A program made the translations under genes and the position numbers. Positions 17,528-25,086 of a stretch of 64,000 nucleotides of DNA are shown piece after piece; within the stretch, counting starts at the first letter, position 1; each line of letters begins with the position of its first letter. Where the stretch lies: assembly GCA_965214625.1 (NCBI GenBank), contig OZ243962.1:2542001-2606000 (forward strand). Reading direction: 5' to 3'. Source of the stretch: G965214625 sp965214625 (GTDB lineage: Bacteria > Pseudomonadota > Gammaproteobacteria > Arenicellales > Poriferihabitantaceae). The notes under the pieces are model-generated. The model was not told the origin of the DNA and did not search any database. It saw only the letters and a program-made list of their open reading frames with translations.

Positions 17528-18154
17528 ATGCCTTTAGCCACTCCTGTTCACTGCGGACGCGTTGTCTGGACCGGGGAGAATCCCGGCATCCTCCTTAAGG
17601 AAACGCCGGACGGGCCCTGGTCGGCCATTGCGCTGTTTTTTCGCATTGCCTGGTCACCTGCCGGGCGGGGGAGTGTGCTGATGCTTTACGAGGACCCCAA
17701 TGACGCTCGCAGCCTGCCGACGGTGGCCAATGTATTGCTGTCGGACAATCCGGCGTTGGCTGAGTTTTTGCGCACCAGTTTCATTGCCAAGTTACCGACC
17801 TTTGCGGATGCCCCCGCCTTTGCGGCGCTGCAGCATGTCTCCATTACGCAGGCACATGCGGTCGGTGACCCGAGAACCTGCTATGGTGAAGTGGTCAAGG
17901 CCCCCGAATTGGAGGTGGAGTTGACCTGGGATGAGCTTGGAAAACCCACCGCCTTGGAATTGCCCGTGGAACTGACGGGTGGCAAGGAACACGAGGCATA
18001 CAATGTGCTGGTCGAGTGTCGCAAACCGCAGATCAGGGTCAACGGGAAAGTATTGAAGGGGAAGCCGGTGGCCCGTGAACAGGCGGGCATCAAGACCACC
18101 AGTGCCTTTTTGTACTTTTCTGAATCATGGATTGATCCGGCAGGGTGTGAGTAA
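17528..18154 (+). CDS. Unknown protein, second of two tandem paralogs (about 208 aa)
   Basis: Paralog of the preceding gene; start taken at ATG 17528 (TTG 17510 possible). It is soluble. It keeps WTGENPGILLK, FFRIAWSPAGRG, LLSDN and FSESWIDP; the middle third is more diverged, so the two copies are old rather than a recent duplication. Its stop codon overlaps the start of the DUF1116 gene (TAATG), so the two are translationally coupled and perhaps in one complex. Function unknown; not a member of any family I can name. Confidence 0.85.
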   Translation: MPLATPVHCGRVVWTGENPGILLKETPDGPWSAIALFFRIAWSPAGRGSVLMLYEDPNDARSLPTVANVLLSDNPALAEFLRTSFIAKLPTFADAPAFAALQHVSITQAHAVGDPRTCYGEVVKAPELEVELTWDELGKPTALELPVELTGGKEHEAYNVLVECRKPQIRVNGKVLKGKPVAREQAGIKTTSAFLYFSESWIDPAGCE

Positions 18155-19347
18155 TGGTGGCGCACCGCGTTTCCGCTGCTGATGCGGCCGCACTGGACAG
18201 GCTGATTGCCTGTGTCCCGAGATGGGTTGACCAGACAACCGCAGGCCAGGCCAGCGGATGTGATCGCGATGTGTTGCTGCATGCCGGCCCCGCTTTTTCT
18301 GATGTCCGGGCGATTTCGCGACCGGTTTTGAATTCTGCCAGGGTGGCCGCGGTCTATGAAGGACTGGCCGATGATTTCAAAACCGCTGAAGAGGCGATTT
18401 TGCATGGGGACATACAACTGAAGCCGGCACAGGATTACCGTATCGCGACACCCCTTGCTTCCGTGGTCTCGATGTCCATGCCGGTGCATGAGGTTCGCGA
18501 TGGCAACCAGTTGGAGACTGTTGCCTTTGCACCGATTAACGGCGGCAGCGGGCCGGCGATACGCCTTGGAATGTGCAGTGAGGCGGTGCTGTCACATCTT
18601 CGCTGGGTGAACGGGACGTTCGCCCGACAATTGAGCCCGGCACTGGAGACGCCGATAGACCTGACAGACATCGCCCGTCGGTCCCTCGGTGAAGGCGACG
18701 ACTGCCATGGACGGACCGTTGGGGCAACGCGGATATTGTCGGAGCGTCTGGAGGCCTCTCTCGATACACAAGGTCGACAGTTTCTTTCACAGGGACCGAG
18801 CTTTTTCCTTAATGTATGGATGGCTGCGGTCCGCTGTATGTTCAATGCCGCAGACGGTGTCGAGGGAAGTTCCCTGGTAACGGCGGCAGGGGCCAATGGC
18901 GTCGAGACCGGTATTCGGGTTTCAGGCGTGCCGGACCGCTGGTTTACCGCGCCGGCTGGTGTGCCCGATGGCGGGCTTGATGTCGATGTTCCGCTTGACC
19001 GAAGATTAGGAGCGATTGGTGACAGTGCGATTGTGGATGCGCTCGGTCTGGGCGCGATGGCAATGAATTTTGCTCCGCTGCAGCAGCGTGGGTTGGGGCC
19101 GTATATGCCTGAGGGCGGGCTGGCGTTACCACAGACACTCCTGTCGGCAGTACATCCGGCATTTGGCGACCTCGATGTCCGTGTGGGCCTGCTGGCAAGG
19201 GGCGTGATTGAGAGCAATCAGCAACCGGTCGTCAGTCTGGGCGTACTGGACAGGTCCGGTGAACTCGGACGTCTGGGTGGTGGTATTTTTGCACAGCCGA
19301 TTGGGCTATTCCAACAGGCGGTCAAGGCGCTGGATGCCCTATGCTGA
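18154..19347 (+). CDS. DUF1116 family protein (AllG/YahG-like)
   Basis: 397 residues matching DUF1116, the family of E. coli YlbE (AllG) and YahG. Visible family landmarks are LLHAGP near the N-terminus, GDDCHGRT in the middle, then FFLNVWMAA and a long block ending in IRVSGVPDRWFTAPAG, followed by GDSAIVDALGLG. In E. coli AllG is one part of an oxamate carbamoyltransferase together with FdrA/AllF and AllH; this is established for that system only. No fdrA-like gene occurs here; instead two unknown paralogs precede it. It overlaps the amidase start by seven bases. A role in carbamoyl or amide chemistry is plausible inference. Confidence 0.88.
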   Translation: MVAHRVSAADAAALDRLIACVPRWVDQTTAGQASGCDRDVLLHAGPAFSDVRAISRPVLNSARVAAVYEGLADDFKTAEEAILHGDIQLKPAQDYRIATPLASVVSMSMPVHEVRDGNQLETVAFAPINGGSGPAIRLGMCSEAVLSHLRWVNGTFARQLSPALETPIDLTDIARRSLGEGDDCHGRTVGATRILSERLEASLDTQGRQFLSQGPSFFLNVWMAAVRCMFNAADGVEGSSLVTAAGANGVETGIRVSGVPDRWFTAPAGVPDGGLDVDVPLDRRLGAIGDSAIVDALGLGAMAMNFAPLQQRGLGPYMPEGGLALPQTLLSAVHPAFGDLDVRVGLLARGVIESNQQPVVSLGVLDRSGELGRLGGGIFAQPIGLFQQAVKALDALC

Positions 19348-20627
19348 ACGAGCTTAATCAATTGAGCCTTTATCAGGTGGTCAAGCAAATTGGCTGTAAG
19401 AAACTGTCCAGTGAGGAAGTTGCCCGGGCCAGTATCGATCGGATCATGGAACGGGAACCGGTGATCCGGGCGTTTGAAAGTTTTGATGCGGACCGTGTTC
19501 TGGCGGCAGCCAAAAGGCAGGATCAATTAACTCGCCCGGGTTCACTGGCCGGGGCGCTGATTGGCATCAAGGACATCATTGATGTGGAAGGTTATCCGGC
19601 GCGTCGGGGTTCTCCCATCTATGCTGCCCGTCGGCCGATGGAAGATGCCAGTTGCGTGGCCCTTGCCAAGGCCGCAGGGGCACTCGTTGCCGGCAAGACC
19701 GTGACCACGGAATTCGCCTATTTCTATCCTGGAAAGACGGTGAATCCGCACAACCGAGCTCACACTCCCGGTGGATCTTCAATGGGTTCGGCGGCCGCGG
19801 TCGCGGATTGCATGCTGCCCTTTGCGTTCGGGACCCAGACGGCCGCGTCGGTCATTCGCCCTGCCGCCTATTGCGGCATCATCGGATACAAGGCGTCATT
19901 CGGCAGTTTTGATCTGCAGGGGGTGAGCGGCCTGGCGGCATCTCTGGATACGTTGGGTTTCCTGTGCCGCGACTTGAGAGATATTCCACTGGTGCGGTCC
20001 GTCTTGTGTGGCGATGATCAGACCATCGGGTCAAGAGCCGATCATGATCCACCGCGCATCGGGTTTACCCGTACTGCACACTGGGACATGGCAGAAGCAA
20101 GTACCCAATTGGAGTTTGACCGGTGTTTGCAACAGATTGAAAGTCACGGTGCGACCGTCGAGGAAATTCCCTTGCCACCCTGGACTGGGAACCTGGCCGA
20201 TTGGCACCATCAGGTCATGGCGTTTGAAGCTGCGCGAGCCCGGGCGTATGAATATTGCACACATCGAGATCAGCTCAGCGACCAGTTTGTTGATCTGGTT
20301 GAAACCGGATGGCAAGTGAAACGAGCAGACTATCTGGAGGCACTCAAGGCCGCACAGGCAGGGAGAGAGGAGATCGGGCGACTGTTGTTTGATCGCTATG
20401 ATGTGCTGCTTGCCCCCAGTGCACCTGGAGAGGCCCCGGCAGGATTGGCCGCGACCGGCAATCCGATTTTCAGCAGAATGTGGACCTTGTTGCATGTTCC
20501 GTGCATTACCATTCCAGTGGGCAGTGGCCCGAACGGATTACCACTGGGTATCCAGCTTATCGGTCGATACAACCACGACAATCAACTGGTTACCGATACC
20601 GAGTGGGTGCAACGGGCACTCGCCTGA
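19341..20627 (+). CDS. Amidase-signature family hydrolase
   Basis: 428 residues. The Ser-cisSer-Lys triad of the amidase signature family is visible: Lys77 (GIKDI), the cis-Ser in GGSSMGSAAA (about 146) and nucleophile Ser170 in GTQTAASVIRPAA. The last motif is slightly unusual: the canonical GG before the nucleophile is AA. Cytoplasmic, hydrolyses a C-N amide bond. Translationally coupled to the DUF1116 gene by overlap. Product of the transported/oxidised compound is a likely substrate; a nitrile-derived amide from the hydratase at 4950-6159 is another possibility. Confidence 0.93.
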   Translation: MLNELNQLSLYQVVKQIGCKKLSSEEVARASIDRIMEREPVIRAFESFDADRVLAAAKRQDQLTRPGSLAGALIGIKDIIDVEGYPARRGSPIYAARRPMEDASCVALAKAAGALVAGKTVTTEFAYFYPGKTVNPHNRAHTPGGSSMGSAAAVADCMLPFAFGTQTAASVIRPAAYCGIIGYKASFGSFDLQGVSGLAASLDTLGFLCRDLRDIPLVRSVLCGDDQTIGSRADHDPPRIGFTRTAHWDMAEASTQLEFDRCLQQIESHGATVEEIPLPPWTGNLADWHHQVMAFEAARARAYEYCTHRDQLSDQFVDLVETGWQVKRADYLEALKAAQAGREEIGRLLFDRYDVLLAPSAPGEAPAGLAATGNPIFSRMWTLLHVPCITIPVGSGPNGLPLGIQLIGRYNHDNQLVTDTEWVQRALA

Positions 20628-20658
20628 CAATTGAATTCTACATCCGCAGGAGGAAAAT

Positions 20659-21126
20659 ATGATTGGTGAAAAGACCCCGGCAGTCGAAGCGTTTTGGGCT
20701 GACGCCTGCAAGCAACATTCGATCACCGCCAATGACTATCACTGCAGCACCTTCGGTGACCCGCGGTTTGCCGATTATGGCGACCATGTGACCCAATTGG
20801 CGATCGATGAAACCAAGCGTGCAACGGCGCACCTGGCGATGGATTTTGAAATCAATGGTGTCGAGCGCCGCCAAGCTGGCGATTATTGGGTGATATTATG
20901 GGAAAACATGGCGCCGGCCTGCCTGTTGAAAATGGTCAAGGTCGAAGTCCGGCCTTTCAATCAAGTGGATGCGGCTTTTGCGGCCAGAGAGGGAGAGGGT
21001 GACGGGAGTCTTGCCTACTGGTCTCGTATTCACGAGGATTATTTCAAACTGCAGCTCGGTGTCTGGGGCAGGGAATGGCGCAATGACTTGCCGGTGGTTC
21101 TCGAATCGTTTGACTTGGTGAAATAA
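20659..21126 (+). CDS. ASCH domain protein
   Basis: 155 residues preceded by a strong AGGAGG. The C-terminal half contains the ASCH pattern: a strand rich in V/I (LLKMVKVEVRPFNQVDAAFA), the acidic REGEGDGSLAYW turn and RIHEDYF. ASCH domains are PUA-like folds proposed to bind RNA; some bacterial members (YqfB type) are amidohydrolases acting on N4-acetylcytidine. Last gene of the operon begun at 11434, converging with the second amidase gene 15 bases later. Whether it is a small amidohydrolase or an RNA-binding protein cannot be decided here. Confidence 0.8.
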   Translation: MIGEKTPAVEAFWADACKQHSITANDYHCSTFGDPRFADYGDHVTQLAIDETKRATAHLAMDFEINGVERRQAGDYWVILWENMAPACLLKMVKVEVRPFNQVDAAFAAREGEGDGSLAYWSRIHEDYFKLQLGVWGREWRNDLPVVLESFDLVK

Positions 21127-21141
21127 CGTGATTGACTCCTG

Positions 21142-22524
21142 TCAGTCTTCTGTCATTGCCTGTAGTGCCTGAACCAAGCCGAGCAGTAGTATTTCCGATC
21201 CGGGCTTGCCGATCAATTGCCCTGCCGTCGGCAGGCCGGATTCGTCCTTCCCGGTGGGGAAGGCAATGGCGGGAATGCCGAGATAATTGGCAAACCGGGT
21301 GAAGCGGGCAGAATCGGAAAACTGTTTGTCGATGTGGGGGCCATCCGTTTGGTTCTCCGGGATGAAGTGGGGTATCCGATCAGGGAAAAGCGGCATCAGG
21401 ATGGCGTCGCAGTGTTTGAATGCCTGGGCGACAAACCGGTCAAGCAAGGTGGCGCGAAGGGACAGCGCTTCAATATAACAGGTGGCCGGAATCAGGAATC
21501 CTTCCTGGATCACGCTGCGTGTCGCGAGCGAGATTTGATCCGGTGCCGTGCGCAGCTTGGGGCCGATGAAGCTGGCCCCCTCACATTTGACCAGCACCTG
21601 CTGGAAATCGTTCAACAGGTCGATATCCGGCAGCGTGGTTTGCACAACGGTAAATCCGTTTGTGTGCAGTGTCGAATGGCTGAGCTGAAGATTGTCCGAC
21701 TGGGCTTGAGGGAGACCCTCAAGCAGCGCACAATCCATTCCGACAGTGATTTTTTGGAGTGCATTTTGCGTCGGCAAGGGGGAAAAGCGGCCAGCTGAAT
21801 CGATCGATGTTGAATCAGCCGGATCTCGACCGGCAATCGCATCGAGGAGCAGGCCACAGTCTGCGGCGCTGCGTGCGATGGGGCCGATGCAGTCCATGGA
21901 GCGGGTGCGCGGAATGACACCATAGCGCGATACACATCCGTAGGTTGGTTTGAGCCCGGTCACCCCACAATACCCTGCGGGGAGTCGGATGGAACCACCG
22001 GCATCCGAACCGAGGGTGAGAGGAGCCATATCGGCCGCCACCGCAGCGGCGCTTCCACTGGACGACCCCCCGCTGAGATGATGGTCATCCAGTGGATTCA
22101 GGCAGCGGCCATAGTGTTCGTTGAGGCCAGTTCCACCGGCAGCGAATTCATCCATGTTCAGCGTCCCGAGTAGGACAGCACCCACGCGGTGAAGTCGCTT
22201 TACCACGGTGGCGGTACACTGACCGGAAAAGGCAAATGGCTTGGAGCCGGCGGTGACCCGGTGCCCTTTGCGTTCAAAGATATCCTTGAGGGCGATCGGG
22301 ATTCCGGCCAGCGGGTGAAGGGACTCTCCTTGGCCACGTCGGCGGTCGATTTGCCGGGCCTGTTCCAGCGCCGATTCGGCCTCAACCTGAATGAAACAGT
22401 TGATTTTCGGGTTGTCCCGTGCAATGCGGTCGAGGTACTGTCGCGTGATCTCGACGGACGAGACTTGACGTTGTTGAAGCAGTTGCCCCAGTACGACAGC
22501 GCTGAGCGGGATCAGGTCATTCAA
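21142..22524 (-). CDS. Amidase-signature family hydrolase (AtzE/GatA-like)
   Basis: 460 residues if started at TTG 22524, where family similarity begins (LNDLIPLSAVVLGQLLQ); the open frame extends 14 codons further upstream into the small ORF. Triad: Lys in IALKDIF, cis-Ser in GGSSSGSAAA, nucleophile in SDAGGSIRLPA. The overall pattern is that of AtzE/GatA. The preceding small ORF (22517-22687) overlaps it by eight bases and resembles AtzG, the small partner of AtzE. With the Rieske gene upstream it repeats the Rieske + amidase pairing of the operon on the other strand. Substrate unknown; 1-carboxybiuret hydrolysis as in AtzE is not claimed. Confidence 0.92.
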   Translation of the reverse strand: MNDLIPLSAVVLGQLLQQRQVSSVEITRQYLDRIARDNPKINCFIQVEAESALEQARQIDRRRGQGESLHPLAGIPIALKDIFERKGHRVTAGSKPFAFSGQCTATVVKRLHRVGAVLLGTLNMDEFAAGGTGLNEHYGRCLNPLDDHHLSGGSSSGSAAAVAADMAPLTLGSDAGGSIRLPAGYCGVTGLKPTYGCVSRYGVIPRTRSMDCIGPIARSAADCGLLLDAIAGRDPADSTSIDSAGRFSPLPTQNALQKITVGMDCALLEGLPQAQSDNLQLSHSTLHTNGFTVVQTTLPDIDLLNDFQQVLVKCEGASFIGPKLRTAPDQISLATRSVIQEGFLIPATCYIEALSLRATLLDRFVAQAFKHCDAILMPLFPDRIPHFIPENQTDGPHIDKQFSDSARFTRFANYLGIPAIAFPTGKDESGLPTAGQLIGKPGSEILLLGLVQALQAMTED

Positions 22525-22687
22525 CGTCTTGTTGCAATGAAACGTAGTGTTGTAACCGCACTGCATAGCAGGCAGGATCCGGAAGCGGGTCGGTTTTCTC
22601 GACTTCTGCGCGCACGGTTTTTGCCAGTCTTTCGGCGTTTTCGCGAACGTTTTTCGGGATATCCCGGGTGTCGGTGATGGGATGCAT
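22517..22687 (-). CDS. Small AtzG-like (DUF4089-like) amidase partner
   Basis: A 56-residue ORF starting at ATG 22687, four bases after the Rieske stop codon, and ending inside the amidase start region. The sequence IPKNVRENAERLAKTVRAEV followed by PLPDPACY matches the helical pattern of AtzG/DUF4089 proteins (a VxxN-xx-LA helix, then PLPD-xx-PA). AtzG forms a heterotetramer with the AtzE amidase in cyanuric acid degradation. The exact slot between oxygenase and amidase, with an overlap to the amidase, supports it being real. It is easily missed because of its size. Confidence 0.65.
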   Translation of the reverse strand: MHPITDTRDIPKNVRENAERLAKTVRAEVEKTDPLPDPACYAVRLQHYVSLQQDVE

Positions 22688-22691
22688 CGTG

Positions 22692-24035
22692 TCAGTGGGA
22701 CAGGGTTTGCAACGTGTTTTGTAAAAAGGCGATCCGTTCGGGCCCGGTATACTGATCCCCCTGAAAATAGATGTCGGCGACCTGTTTTTGTATGTCGGAG
22801 AGGAACTGCTGTTCGTTTTCCTGCTGTTTGGGAATGCGAAGCACGGTATCTCCCCCGTAGGTATGAATCGGATTTTCCGGTGTTCCCTGGGGAACGAACG
22901 GGTCATCCCCCTTGGCCATGGCACGGATGTGTTTCCGTAACCGGTTGCGCAGCATGACGACGCCCCGGTCGGTGGTGCCGAGGTATTCCCGCTTGTGGAT
23001 ATTGATCGGCCCCTGACTGGTCCAGGCTTCCCAGTCCCCCGGTTTGCTGCGCTTTTCGTGGTCACTGCGATGGGCGGTCTGACCGTAAAAATCCACGCTT
23101 TCCCAGCCCACCTCGTCACGCTTTCCCCTGCGCAGTACCTCGTTGGTATCGTCAAAGTGCCGCCATCCGAATTTTCGACTGTGGGTATTGTCAATCGGAA
23201 CGACCCACTTCGACAGACTGGGCCGTCCGAAAAAGGTCGGCTTGGAATAGCTTTGGAACATGCCCCCGTTTTGAGCGAAGTTGGGTGTCAGGTGATCATG
23301 AAACCGGAGCCAGACCAGATCACCCACCCGTCGTGCATGGCTGTACATGAAACCGCTTGCAATGGCATGATATTCGACGACCGGCAATTCAACGAAATTT
23401 TCCAGTCCCGGGAAATGGGCACCACTGATCCGTCCGTGCAGAAAGACACTGTGGAAAGGGTCGATCGAGTTCTCGCTTTCCTGCAACCAGTTGCACGGAG
23501 AATGGATCGAATAGGGAACCAGTTCATGGCCATCGATCTCCATGGCGTCGAGGTAGGGAAATTCCGGTTTTTTGTCCGGTGGTCCCATGTAGGCGAAAAT
23601 CAGGCCCTTGTATTCGACGGTGGGATACGCGCCGAGACAGACATGCCGGGCAATGGAACTGTCCGCCGGTTCCCCGGGGGTGTCCAGGATGGCACCATTG
23701 ACGTCGAATTGCCAACCGTGGTAGGCACAGCGTATGCCGTGTTGTTCAATCCGGCCGTACTCAAGGGACATGCGCCGGTGCACACAGTGTCGGTGTACCA
23801 GGCCGATATGGCCACTCAAATCCCGGAAAATCACCAGATTTTCGCCGAGAATACGAATTGGTACCGGTTGATCTGCCAGTTGTGTCGACAGGGCGACGGG
23901 ATGCCAGAATCGCCGCATGTATTCACCACAGGGGGTGCCGGGATCGACGTGCGTGAGTTCCTCGTCTTCGCCGGGCAATTCGGCAAGATGATAACCGTGA
24001 TAGGGTCTGTCGACCCATCGAATGTCTTTTGACAT
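22692..24035 (-). CDS. Rieske non-haem iron oxygenase, alpha subunit (second copy)
   Basis: 447 residues from ATG 24035, preceded by AGGAG seven bases away; further upstream codons in the frame lie in the AT-rich promoter. Rieske ligands Cys84/His86 and Cys103/His106; mononuclear iron ligands Asp192, His195 and His200 (IDPFHSVFLH). Same phthalate-dioxygenase-like branch as the enzyme at 11434 and colinear with it, but clearly diverged. Heads a three-gene unit with the AtzG-like ORF and amidase. Divergent from a LysR regulator that very likely controls it. No reductase partner is adjacent. Confidence 0.92.
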   Translation of the reverse strand: MSKDIRWVDRPYHGYHLAELPGEDEELTHVDPGTPCGEYMRRFWHPVALSTQLADQPVPIRILGENLVIFRDLSGHIGLVHRHCVHRRMSLEYGRIEQHGIRCAYHGWQFDVNGAILDTPGEPADSSIARHVCLGAYPTVEYKGLIFAYMGPPDKKPEFPYLDAMEIDGHELVPYSIHSPCNWLQESENSIDPFHSVFLHGRISGAHFPGLENFVELPVVEYHAIASGFMYSHARRVGDLVWLRFHDHLTPNFAQNGGMFQSYSKPTFFGRPSLSKWVVPIDNTHSRKFGWRHFDDTNEVLRRGKRDEVGWESVDFYGQTAHRSDHEKRSKPGDWEAWTSQGPINIHKREYLGTTDRGVVMLRNRLRKHIRAMAKGDDPFVPQGTPENPIHTYGGDTVLRIPKQQENEQQFLSDIQKQVADIYFQGDQYTGPERIAFLQNTLQTLSH

Positions 24036-24094
24036 AACTGCTCCTGTCATTTTCATCACGCGATTAATATACCAAAATATCAAAAAAAATCATA

Positions 24095-24124
24095 TATAAA
24101 TTACATAATGTTATATAATTTATA
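24095..24124. promoter_or_regulatory. AT-rich palindrome in the LysR/Rieske divergent promoter
   Basis: Perfect arms TATAAATTA (24095-24103) and TAATTTATA (24116-24124), with a nested ATAA-TG-TTAT at the centre. The whole 24084-24126 gap is extremely AT-rich against GC-rich surroundings. It is a good candidate for the autoregulatory LysR site (T-N11-A type) and contains or overlaps the promoters. The right arm ends three bases before the LysR start codon. Confidence 0.55.
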
Positions 24125-24126
24125 GG

Positions 24127-25020
24127 ATGAATTTCCGCCAGATTGAAGCATTCAGAACGGTGATGACCTCGGGGTCGGTGACCGGTGCCGCCGCGGTGCT
24201 CTCTGTCAGCCAGCCGGCGGTGAGCCGTTTGCTGGGTGATCTGGAGCGCAGTGTCGGGTTTCCCCTGTTTCGCAGGAGAGGGCGCAATCTGGTCTTTACC
24301 CAGGAGGGCCAGGCATTTTATGCGGAGGTCAATCGGGCATTTGTCGGTCTGGAAGATATCAAGACGGCGGCCGATGCGATCAAGAGTTATCAGGCAGGGA
24401 CACTGAATCTGGTGACGATGCCGAGTCTGGCGTCCAGCTTGCTTCCGGCACTGCTTGCCCCGTTTTCCAGGCGGTATCCGGACATTGGGATCTGGGTTGA
24501 GGTGCTGACTCGATCTGAAGTGTTAAAGGCGATGTTATCCGGTCAATATGATCTGGGGGTGGTTTCCGGTCCGGTCAATCAGGATGATTTGTCGGTCGAA
24601 CCCCTGTGTCAACTGCAGGCCTACTGTGTCTTGCCGGTCGGTCACCGTCTGGAGAACCGGGATCACATTCATCCGACTGACCTGGCCTCTGAAAGGGTGA
24701 TTACCCTTGCCCGGGACTCGTTGTTTCGTTATCACGTGACCACCTTGCTGAAAACACATGATGTCTCCTGTCGAACCGATATTCAGGCTCGTACCGCCGA
24801 TGCCATTTATGGACTGGTTGCCGCAGGACTGGGGATATCGGTCGTGGGCCCTGAACTGCCTCGACAATTCGACAAGCAGCGCATCGTCTTCAAACCCTTA
24901 TCGCCGCCACTGGCGGTCGATATTGAACTGGTGAGCGGAAAAACCGGCACCCTTTCCCGTCTGGGCACCCTTTTCAGTCAGATGGCCCTGTTAAATGTGC
25001 AGGCAGTGGTCCATGGTTAG
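24127..25020 (+). CDS. LysR-family transcriptional regulator
   Basis: 297 residues, standard LysR length. The N-terminal winged helix-turn-helix is clear (FRQIEAFRTVMTSGSVTGAA, SVSQPAVSRLLGDLE), followed by a periplasmic-binding-protein-like effector domain from about residue 90. It is divergent from the Rieske/AtzG-like/amidase unit with a 91-base gap containing an AT-rich palindrome. It should activate that unit in response to a small ligand; the next gene, a soluble PotD-like protein, may be related to ligand handling. Confidence 0.94.
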   Translation: MNFRQIEAFRTVMTSGSVTGAAAVLSVSQPAVSRLLGDLERSVGFPLFRRRGRNLVFTQEGQAFYAEVNRAFVGLEDIKTAADAIKSYQAGTLNLVTMPSLASSLLPALLAPFSRRYPDIGIWVEVLTRSEVLKAMLSGQYDLGVVSGPVNQDDLSVEPLCQLQAYCVLPVGHRLENRDHIHPTDLASERVITLARDSLFRYHVTTLLKTHDVSCRTDIQARTADAIYGLVAAGLGISVVGPELPRQFDKQRIVFKPLSPPLAVDIELVSGKTGTLSRLGTLFSQMALLNVQAVVHG

Positions 25021-25086
25021 CTGGCCCGGTCCGCATTGTATCCGGGTGATGTTTTCACGTTGTCCCTGTCGGTGACGTTGTACCGT

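Noticed and set aside
22995..24032. 345-codon plus-strand open frame
   Set aside because: Antisense to the second Rieske gene, whose Rieske and iron motifs are intact.
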